Shown here in pieces: positions 8,973 to 16,729 of a stretch of 64,000 bases of DNA (position 1 is its first letter; each line of letters starts with the position of its first letter). Below the pieces are notes generated by a model that worked only from the letters and a program-made list of their open reading frames with translations, was not told the origin of the DNA and did no database searches. Source of the DNA: an uncultured Oligoflexales bacterium. Lineage in GTDB: Bacteria; Bdellovibrionota_B; Oligoflexia; Oligoflexales; JAPPIL01. Both the position numbers and the translations under genes were made by a program. The DNA lies in NCBI GenBank assembly GCA_958296095.1, contig OY282434.1, positions 1 to 64,000 on the forward strand, given 5' to 3'.

Positions 8973-10640
8973 TCAAACTGCCTGCTTGTCGCGGGCGCGT
9001 GGGGTGGCAACACCTTTGCGAGCTGCAAAAATTTTATTGGCCACTGCCATGATCATCTCTTCCTCGATGAAGGGCGACATGATGAAGGATTTCAAGCCTA
9101 GCATCGGCTCGCCATAGCTGGTCAACTGATAGCAATCGGTCAACGACAACACACCGCCCCCCCGCGCCGCCATCACCTCATCGTGCATCCATTTGAACAA
9201 GGCGCGATTGTAGTCGTTATGTTGCAACACCCGATCCCGGTAAGACGCGTCGTTAGTCTCCTGCTCGCGCACACGCAGCACGTCTTCATCGTCAGGGTAA
9301 ACACGAAAGACAGTGACCGGCCCAACGTTGTCGCGGTTGAGGATAATCACCGAATCTTGACCTAGGAGGTGTTCACGCAGCAGCTGAGTCATCTCCACTA
9401 GATGCCCTATCAGCACTTGGAAGCCGAGCTTGCCGAGCAATTTCAGACTGGCAAACGCTGACATCACGCCGCTGCCGCCGCGAGAAGATTCAAGCGTATA
9501 CATGCCAGGACGATACTCGCCAAACTGGTAGAGATATGGCATCTGCTTTTGCGGGCGAGATAGCAGCGATAGGTCGTTGCGTTCTTTAAACAGCACCATG
9601 CTTGAGGTATAGGGAGCGAAGCCAGATTTGTGAAAATCAAAGCCAACACTGTCCGCCAGATGTAGATGACAGATGTCACGCCGTGCGGTGGCTAGCATGC
9701 GTAGGGTGCGGGGGCGAAAACCGAGCGGATTGTTCTCAAAATCATAATCGTTGAACACCGACCAAGCCCAGCCAATCACGGCATCGGCATGCACGTGAAT
9801 GCGATAGGGCAGCTTGAATTCCTCGACCATCTCGTCACGCATTTTGACGATCGCGTCGAGATCGTCGATACCAAAGGCATCGGTTGTGCCCATCGTCGCG
9901 ATAATAGCAGCCACTCTTGCCCCGCCGTGCAAGGCCGCGTGCAGTTTCTCCCGCAATTCGTCGAGACGCATTGAGTTTCTAGCATCAGTATTGACGGTGA
10001 TAAGGTTGCTAGCCCCGATACCTAGCCAGCTGGCGACGTTGTAACGGCAGTAGTGACTGGCACTGCTGCCAATCAGAGTCACGTCCTCTCTAACACCCTC
10101 GCCGCCGGCTGCAGGCACAGCCTTCTCCAAGCCAACCTTTACGCCATAGAGGGTTGCGCCAGTGCCGCCGAAAGTGAACAGGCCACCACTATGCTCTGGG
10201 TTGTAGCCGATCAAGCGTGCCAGCATCGCCCCGACCTCAACTTCGGCCAAGGCTACCCGATGACTGTATTCATCCCAAACGAGGTTGGGGTTATAGACGG
10301 AGGTTATCAACATCGCAATCAAGGACGGTATCGTCGGGGGAGGAATCACGTTGTGGTGTGTGCGGGGATGCCCCGGGATTGTCAAGCCTTTGCAGTAGGC
10401 AACCAACTCGCTGGTCACCGCCTCAATGCTCATCCCCGTCTCGTTCAAGTTTGACTGCAGGGCGGCCTCATAGTCGAGTTGCGTATATTCACCCAAAATC
10501 GGACGGTCGCTCTTCAACGCATCAACCTTGTCTACTGCCTGCATCATGCTATGCACGAAGTAGCTGTCGTGCACCCGATCCGACACAGGACTGGGAAAAG
10601 CCAGTCGCACCTTAGACAAAATCTCCCGATAGCAAGACAT
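8973..10640 (-). CDS. PLP-dependent group II amino acid decarboxylase (glutamate/aspartate type)
   Basis: Cytosolic fold-type I decarboxylase of the GadA/PanP/tyrosine decarboxylase group, 555 residues. Visible motifs are FTFGGTGATLYG (phosphate binding), the cofactor-stacking His in SSASHYC, HVHADAVIGWAW (Asp contacting the pyridine nitrogen) and SVGFDFHKSG, whose Lys338 should form the Schiff base. ATG at 10640 is chosen over an adjacent GTG because AGGGG lies seven bases upstream. Length and the DFHKS motif resemble putative aspartate 1-decarboxylases (PanP, making beta-alanine) as much as glutamate decarboxylases; the substrate cannot be settled from sequence alone. It stands alone, divergent from the pilin locus across a 2-kb repeat array. 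Confidence 0.88.
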   Translation of the reverse strand: MSCYREILSKVRLAFPSPVSDRVHDSYFVHSMMQAVDKVDALKSDRPILGEYTQLDYEAALQSNLNETGMSIEAVTSELVAYCKGLTIPGHPRTHHNVIPPPTIPSLIAMLITSVYNPNLVWDEYSHRVALAEVEVGAMLARLIGYNPEHSGGLFTFGGTGATLYGVKVGLEKAVPAAGGEGVREDVTLIGSSASHYCRYNVASWLGIGASNLITVNTDARNSMRLDELREKLHAALHGGARVAAIIATMGTTDAFGIDDLDAIVKMRDEMVEEFKLPYRIHVHADAVIGWAWSVFNDYDFENNPLGFRPRTLRMLATARRDICHLHLADSVGFDFHKSGFAPYTSSMVLFKERNDLSLLSRPQKQMPYLYQFGEYRPGMYTLESSRGGSGVMSAFASLKLLGKLGFQVLIGHLVEMTQLLREHLLGQDSVIILNRDNVGPVTVFRVYPDDEDVLRVREQETNDASYRDRVLQHNDYNRALFKWMHDEVMAARGGGVLSLTDCYQLTSYGEPMLGLKSFIMSPFIEEEMIMAVANKIFAARKGVATPRARDKQAV

Positions 10641-10734
10641 CACAACACCCCTAAAGCTGTAAGATTACAGATAACTGCGGGCGAACATAGCAGCGCGCTG
10701 AGGGAATGGCAAGCCCTGTTTTATTTTTTCCGGG

Positions 10735-12570
10735 CGGGTTCGTCGCACTCTCTCAACGCAGGCAGAGAGGCTTGGGAGCAAGCCTGAACGCAATAGCGGG
10801 AAGGCTTGGGGTCAAGCCCGAACGCAATGGCGAGAGGTCCGAGTGCAAAAAGCGAGCTAGGAAGCGAGCGTTACAAAAAAGCCGCGTAGCGCGTAGCGCG
10901 CCACGGCGCAGCGGAGCTAGCCAATGCTTAGCGCAAGTCCCCGTTGTCTTGGCAGGGAGCAGACCTGCCGAGAAACTCCCCACGAATATGTATAAGCACA
11001 TGCCTTATGCAAAAAATAATCTGGTTGCAGTATTGGCAATATCTGCGGTCGTTTTCGCACGGCCTCGCCCCGCCATTCATGGAGCTCTCGGTGGGCAAGA
11101 GGTGGGGTCAACCGCGAGAAGGCTTGGGGGCAAGAGGCAAGTAGCACAGGCCTCCGTTATCTTGGCACGGCACAGACCTGCCGAGAAACTCTCCCTTGAG
11201 ATAGGTTGTGGGCACATGCTTTATCTAAAAGCATAATTTGACAGCAGTATTGGCAATATCTGTGGGTCGAGTTTTCGCACGGTCTTGCCGTGCCGTTCAC
11301 AGGGCTCTCGGTAGGCAAGCTTGGACGCAATAACGAGAGGTCTGAGGGCAAGCTTGAACGCAACCGCCGAGAGGCAAAGACCTTCCTTAGCGCAAATCTC
11401 CGTTGTCTTGGCACGGCGCAGACCTGGAGCTAGCCAATGCTTAGCGCAAGTCCCCGTTATCTTGGCACGGCACAGACCTGCCGAGAAACTCTCCCTTGAG
11501 TTTAGGTGCAAGTACATGCCTTGTGTAAAAGCATAATCTAACGACAATATGGCAGTATCTGTGGTCGAGTTTTCGCACGGTCTTGCCGCGCCGTTCATGT
11601 GGCTCTCGGTGGGCAAGCTTGAACGCAATCACGAGGAGTCTGAGGACAAACCTGAACGCAATACAGGGAGATCAGAGCGCAAGCAGCGAGCTAGCAAGCG
11701 AGCGATACAAAAAGCAGCGTAGCGAGCGAAGCGAGCTAGAAAGCGAGCGTTACAAAAAGCCGCGTAGCGCAAGGAGCGAGCGGAGCTAGGAAGCGGCAAA
11801 CAGTCTCGTAAGGCGAGCGATACAAAGAACCGCGTAGCACAGACACCACTTATCGCAAGTCTCCGTTATCTTAGCCCCCGCCTCCGTTGTCTTGGCAGGG
11901 AGCAGACCTGCCGAGAAACTCTCCCCGAACGGGTAGTAAGCACATACTCTTGTCTGAAAGCATAATCTAACAGCAATATGGCAGTATTTGCGGTTGAGTT
12001 TTCGCACGGTCTCTCCCTGCCGTTCATGTGGCTCTCGGTGGGCAAGCTTGAACGCAATCACGAGGAGTCTGAGGACAAACCTGAACGCAATACAGGGAGA
12101 TCAGAGCGCAAGCAGCGAGCTAGCAAGCGAGCGATACAAAAAGCAGCGTAGCGAGCGAAGCGAGCTAGGAAGCGAGCGTTACAAAGAGTCGCGTAGCGCG
12201 TAGAGCGCCACGGCGCAGCGGAGCTAGCCAATGCTTAGCGCAAGTCCCCGTTATCTTGGCACGGTGCAGCCCTACCGAGAAACTCGCCCTTGAGATAGGT
12301 GTGGCACATGCTTTTATCTAAAAAATAAACTCGGTTGCAGTATTGGCAATATCTGCGGTCGAGTTTTCGTACGGCCTCACCGCGCCCTTCATGGGGCTCT
12401 CTGAGTGCAAGCCTGAACGCAACCGCCGAGAGGTTTGAGGGCAAGCTTGAACACGACAGCCGAGAGCTTTGGGGACAAGCAGAGAGGGGCCTGAGAACAT
12501 GCAGCGAGCTAGGAAGCGAGCGATACAAAAAAGCCGCGTAGCGTAGCGTAGCGTAGCGCGTAGCATGCAA
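10735..12570. repeat. Composite repeat array 2 (modules A, B, C)
   Basis: Fills the divergent gap between the decarboxylase and the pilin gene, where promoters for both would be expected. Five near-complete A copies lie at about 10939-11099, 11152-11319, 11452-11617, 11882-12046 and 12247-12411, with a truncated one near 11395. B and C units alternate between them. Runs of GTAGC occur near 12536-12565. The copy at 11882 is almost identical to the one at 6399, including its rare CCCCGAACGGGTAG segment, although 5.5 kb separates them. All copies are in + orientation. No gene is supported. Confidence 0.9.
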
Positions 12571-12687
12571 TAAAGAGCCAAGGCAAGCGCAGCAAATGCT
12601 TGCTGAAAGTAGGGAGGTCTAAAGACATAGGCTAAAACAGACGATGACAGTCGCGTAGGAGTGTTTTTATTTGCGCAAGGAGCACCT

Positions 12688-14568
12688 GTGCGTATTGCAG
12701 GTTTCAGCCTCGTCGAACTGATGGTCGCGCTAGGCGTTGTCGGCATACTGGCCGCGATAGCTGTGCCCCGCTACCACTCGTTCGTCGTGCAAGGACGGCG
12801 GAGTGAGGCCAAAACCAACCTCGCCCACATTGCTGCGTTACAGACATCGTATAAGGCCGAACATGGCAGTTATTACTACGGGGCGGCGATGTCTGGTACC
12901 AACGGCATCGGCTACAAGGATGGACTTGGTAACGTGGGTAAGTGCACTGATCCTGCCGATGGCAGTGACGAAGGTCTGAGCAACTATCTCGGCTTCCGAC
13001 CTGAGCACTGCCCCGAACTGCGCTACCTCTATCGCTTGCGCAGTGCTAGTACTGCGATCGCGTCCGCAGCTTCCGATGGTAGCAAGCCCATCTTCCCCGA
13101 TTGCAGCGGGCGAGGTTGCTGGAAGTGTGGCTACAATTCGGGTGATGCACTGCAGCTAAAGATGAGCACGGGCCAACCCGAAGTCTGCCGCAACATCACC
13201 GCGTTTTGCCCCCGCGGCGGGGGTGGGTGTGGAGGCGAACCACCCGTCGAGCCCCCGCCATGTGCCTGCAGCTGTAGCTGGACGCTCGGAACAGAGCAAG
13301 CCTCCAGTACGGACGCGAGCCTGTACGAATGTCAGGAGCGTACTTCCACCTTGCAAAGGGAAGATAACTTCGCCTGCACCAAAGAGCCCGCGGGCTGCGT
13401 GGGCGGATCTCCCTGTGCCGAGGCCACGACTAGGTCGGTGCCCTACGTGGTCACCGTTACCGGCACGAAGCCTATCGATGCCGCGGCACCAACTGCGACC
13501 AACCCCTGTAACTGTGCAGGCACACCTGACCCCAGACCTGCCTGTAGTTCCGGCTGTTCTTGCAGCACAGTTCCAGCCTCGTGTCCCGCGGCAGCTCCAG
13601 CCTCGATCACGGCTGACTTGGCCACCAATTATGCCTGCGAAAATGTAGTGCTCAACATTGATGTCACCACAACCTGCACTCCTGCCAGTACACCTCCCTG
13701 TACTGCACCATATGTCAGTCAATCGACCCGACAATGTTCTTATGCTGGCACTAAGGCGATCACCTGCAGCAATATCTGTGGGGATTGGGGCAGCTGGAGC
13801 GATTGGAGCGAGTGCAAGTTGCGTAGCTCAGGAAATTATGAGGAGCAGAGGACAAGAACCAAATCATGTCCAAATCCTTGTCCTAACCTGCCTATAACTG
13901 ATGCTCACGGCAACGCCGCGGCCTCCTGTGATAGTCGTGATTTGCAACGCCGACCCTGCACACCGCCAGCACAAACGTGTGTCGCAGGCTCTACGCCAGT
14001 TGTCTATGTGGGTCAAGCGGTGGGAGCTGCAAGCCAGAACTGCGTAGACAGTCATGGCTATGGCAAGTTTTCAAAAACGGTTGCCGACAATCCCAACGAG
14101 TTCACTTGCACCTGTGACACCAGCACCTCCTGCAGCCCTTGTTCCTCGGACAAGATACGCTACTCGACAACAGCCGATCCCTGTAACTGTGTCAACCCTA
14201 TAGGTGCGCTCGACCACTGTTCCCTGAGCGGTCTTAAACTCGATGATGCGCGCCAATTCATTCACGGGATAACGCCTAATGGTGGAGCCTGCCTAGTTGC
14301 CCTCGACGATGATGACGTACAGGCGATGCAAATGGTCAGAGGCAATCAATGTGATGGTATTAATCATCAGCAGGCTTGGGAGGTATTCACTAATCTTACC
14401 TCTTTGGACAGCGGTTGCTACAATGCACTAATTAGGCATCTCCTTAATAAGGATCCGCGTCACCCACTCATACAACTACCTAAATATGACGACCTCTTCG
14501 AGGCGACTGAATACTGCACAAAGCATGGTGCCGATTATGAGGAGTTCCCTAACTGTCAATCACCATAA
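12688..14568 (+). CDS. Long cysteine-rich type IV pilin-like protein with TSP1-like segment
   Basis: Starts with a very short leader, MRIAG, then the class III cleavage signature FSLVELMVALG with Glu at mature position 5 and a hydrophobic N-helix; the fold of a type IV pilin or pseudopilin is clear for about the first 170 residues. GTG 12688 is chosen because AAGGAG (12677-12682) precedes it at good spacing and it gives the ideal leader. The remaining 450 residues are far beyond normal pilin length and are rich in Cys and Pro. Around residues 362-435, WGSWSDWSEC with RTRTKSC downstream resembles a thrombospondin type 1 repeat. A globular C-terminal part without similarity I recognise follows. 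It could be a tip adhesin or major surface pilin. A 6-base gap to the metzincin ribosome site suggests co-transcription. Confidence 0.82.
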   Translation: MRIAGFSLVELMVALGVVGILAAIAVPRYHSFVVQGRRSEAKTNLAHIAALQTSYKAEHGSYYYGAAMSGTNGIGYKDGLGNVGKCTDPADGSDEGLSNYLGFRPEHCPELRYLYRLRSASTAIASAASDGSKPIFPDCSGRGCWKCGYNSGDALQLKMSTGQPEVCRNITAFCPRGGGGCGGEPPVEPPPCACSCSWTLGTEQASSTDASLYECQERTSTLQREDNFACTKEPAGCVGGSPCAEATTRSVPYVVTVTGTKPIDAAAPTATNPCNCAGTPDPRPACSSGCSCSTVPASCPAAAPASITADLATNYACENVVLNIDVTTTCTPASTPPCTAPYVSQSTRQCSYAGTKAITCSNICGDWGSWSDWSECKLRSSGNYEEQRTRTKSCPNPCPNLPITDAHGNAAASCDSRDLQRRPCTPPAQTCVAGSTPVVYVGQAVGAASQNCVDSHGYGKFSKTVADNPNEFTCTCDTSTSCSPCSSDKIRYSTTADPCNCVNPIGALDHCSLSGLKLDDARQFIHGITPNGGACLVALDDDDVQAMQMVRGNQCDGINHQQAWEVFTNLTSLDSGCYNALIRHLLNKDPRHPLIQLPKYDDLFEATEYCTKHGADYEEFPNCQSP

Positions 14569-14586
14569 ACACAAGTGGAGCATGAC

Positions 14587-15717
14587 ATGCAGCAACTAAT
14601 TTTGTATCTCATCCTACTGAGCACTAGTGCTTGCCTCCTTAAAAAACGAGCCTCCAGTGATAAGTTCATCGCCTTTGAACATCAAAATTTCATGAAGCTC
14701 GATACCTTGATTAAAAAAGTCCATGATGATGATAAACGCTGGCTTGTTCATTACAGTTATGGCGACAACTGCCCCGCGGAAAAAAAGAATAACGGTGCAG
14801 CCTTGACCGCGGCGATCAGCACCGCCTTGCAGACTTGGCTGCGACCATTGCGTGACTACACGAAGAAGCCTCTCATCGCTGACTTCCGCTATAAACTGAG
14901 TGCTGACTGGAATGCCGCCGACCTCGGCGTTATATTCCACTGCCACATCGGTGCGGACACCGCCTTCGTGACGGTGGGCGAAACGCCTGGCATCAACATG
15001 CGCAGCGACGTGCAGGTGAATCGCAACTTCATGTCAGCGCTCGTGCATGAAATGGGACATGTTTTCGGCTTGGCAGATACCTACCTGTTGCAGAAGGAGA
15101 TGGGCCGGGGTCTCGACACGGGCGGGATGGATGACACCAAGGGGGCACAGCCAGCCTCGGTGATGGCGGCTAACATGCCTTTGTTTGCAGGCGCACGTAG
15201 AGATGACGAACTACGCCAACCCTTACCGCTCGGTGTCGATGACATCAACGGCATTGTCTGGCTCTATAAGCATATTCACGAAGGCCAGCCACTTAAGGAC
15301 TGCTTTTTCCCTAATTATGAGTTTGAAGACTTTCCCGCTGGCTGCCGTCCGCAACATCCGCTCATCTTTGAGCTTAAGTACGGCAGCACTATCAACAATG
15401 CTAGGGAGGTGCACGCTCTGATGATCATCGCCGAGGACGAGCAACTCGCGGTCAACGTGCAGGATGCCAAGGGCATGACGGCATTGCATTATGCGGTGTC
15501 GAATGGCTATGCGAAAGTGGTAGAGGCGTTGATCAAGCGGGACGACATCAAGCCGTTTTTGAAAAACAAGAAGGGACAAAGCCCGCTACAACTGGCGCAA
15601 AAACTCCAGCGTGATGACCTCGCCCGACTCATCCGCGCCCATCCTCAAGCCTTGTCCGTCAACGCTAAAGGCAAAGCCGCAGTTACGTGGGGTGAACTGA
15701 AACGCGGCGATCGCTAA
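14587..15717 (+). CDS. Secreted metzincin-like metalloprotease with C-terminal ankyrin repeats
   Basis: 376 residues. A hydrophobic N-terminus ending STSAC resembles a lipoprotein or Sec signal. A zinc-protease signature HEMGHVFGLAD at residues 154-164 fits the metzincin consensus HExxHxxGxxD, with two His and an Asp as likely ligands. A Met in SVMAANM some 35 residues later could be the Met-turn. From about residue 260 there are two to three ankyrin-like repeats (KGMTALHYAVSNGYAKVVEAL; KGQSPLQLAQKL). ATG 14587 is chosen because GTGGAG lies six bases upstream; GTG 14575 is the alternative. The combination of a zinc protease and ankyrin repeats in one exported protein is uncommon. It lies directly after the long pilin and may process or anchor surface proteins. 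Confidence 0.8.
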   Translation: MQQLILYLILLSTSACLLKKRASSDKFIAFEHQNFMKLDTLIKKVHDDDKRWLVHYSYGDNCPAEKKNNGAALTAAISTALQTWLRPLRDYTKKPLIADFRYKLSADWNAADLGVIFHCHIGADTAFVTVGETPGINMRSDVQVNRNFMSALVHEMGHVFGLADTYLLQKEMGRGLDTGGMDDTKGAQPASVMAANMPLFAGARRDDELRQPLPLGVDDINGIVWLYKHIHEGQPLKDCFFPNYEFEDFPAGCRPQHPLIFELKYGSTINNAREVHALMIIAEDEQLAVNVQDAKGMTALHYAVSNGYAKVVEALIKRDDIKPFLKNKKGQSPLQLAQKLQRDDLARLIRAHPQALSVNAKGKAAVTWGELKRGDR

Positions 15718-15751
15718 CTCCCTTAGGCGTTGCCGCCGCCGCAGCGCAGCA

Positions 15752-16585
15752 CTACCCACCGAAGGGCCACCACCACGGGGGCGGGTCGAGTGGCTCGGCG
15801 TTGATAAACCTACGCACGTAGCGGCTGTGGATTGCCCCATTGAGCTGGCGCACTTCTTCGTCGTTGCTGAGCACGACATCACCCCAGACGACACCGAGTA
15901 GCTTGCCTGTAGCAAAATCAATCAGTCCTGCACCGCTTGAGCCACTAGCTATATCGCAGCTGTGCGATAGCCCGTGCAGAAAAATATCGGCCTCCATCCG
16001 CAGATACCAAGGGAAACGACCCAGCACGTAGCAATCGAGACCCGTAACAGCTTTGTCAAAGACGATACGATTGTGCAATTGGGTCTCATGCACATCCGGA
16101 TGGTGAATAATAAAGGCCTCCCGCCCTGGCGAGAGCTTGCCTTGCCAAATTTTGAGGGGTTGGTAGCGTCGAGGCAAGGCAGACTTGGTCTGCAACATGA
16201 AGACAGCCAGATCGACGTGGCGATCGATGCGCAACGTGCCCGGACGACAGTTAGCCATCAAACGCTCGCTTTCCATCGAGAACACCACCGAAGTCTGCTT
16301 GCAACTGACGGCACGCCCTATGCGGTCACGAAAACAGTGGGCATTGGTGATGATCTGGGCCGCCTTGCCCGCGAGACTCACTAAAGTGCCTGAACAAGTG
16401 CCGCTGGGGTTAATGATGAACACCGACGCGGCGTTAGCGCGTTGCAGGATGGCTTTGGGGATGTAGCTAGCATTGGCCAGTGAGAAGCGCTCGATGTCCT
16501 CAGTGTGAGTAAAAACACGGCGTTGGCGAGGTCCTTCACAAGTGCATCCACTTGATAATAAAGCAATAACTAAACAACCTTTCAT
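15752..16585 (-). CDS. Trypsin-like serine protease, probable lipoprotein
   Basis: 277 residues with start MKGCLVIALL and lipobox-like LSSGC, implying an exported lipid-anchored protein; a longer start at 16630 would bury this signal. Chymotrypsin-fold motifs are present: His83 in ITNAHC, Asp125 in HVDLAVF and Ser217 in GSSGAG, corresponding to the catalytic triad of S1 peptidases. Several Cys residues suggest disulfides. It is convergent with the metzincin gene (34 bases between stops) and divergent from the duplicated-domain lipoprotein. It may act on the surface proteins of this locus, but that is inference. Confidence 0.83.
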   Translation of the reverse strand: MKGCLVIALLSSGCTCEGPRQRRVFTHTEDIERFSLANASYIPKAILQRANAASVFIINPSGTCSGTLVSLAGKAAQIITNAHCFRDRIGRAVSCKQTSVVFSMESERLMANCRPGTLRIDRHVDLAVFMLQTKSALPRRYQPLKIWQGKLSPGREAFIIHHPDVHETQLHNRIVFDKAVTGLDCYVLGRFPWYLRMEADIFLHGLSHSCDIASGSSGAGLIDFATGKLLGVVWGDVVLSNDEEVRQLNGAIHSRYVRRFINAEPLDPPPWWWPFGG

Positions 16586-16729
16586 CGTGATGGCCACACC
16601 TGTGATGCAACTGCATCGAGGCTTCGGCATCCGGCGTAAAAAAAATTAGAAATTTTTGCCGTGCAGCCTAAGGCATCTAAGCTGAACAGCCGATACCCGT
16701 CGTAGGTGTAGGTCTAAGGAGGGGACAAC

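Noticed and set aside
10706..11236. Open frames of 60-180 residues inside the repeat arrays (for example 10706-11236, 34443-34934, 47019-47420, 49718-50047)
   Set aside because: The same translated words recur in different frames and on both strands wherever the repeat occurs; they lack ribosome sites, family similarity and conserved starts, so they are by-products of stop-poor repeats.
10735..12570. Retron or group II intron
   Set aside because: The hairpins could suggest a retron RNA, but there is no reverse transcriptase gene anywhere in the window.
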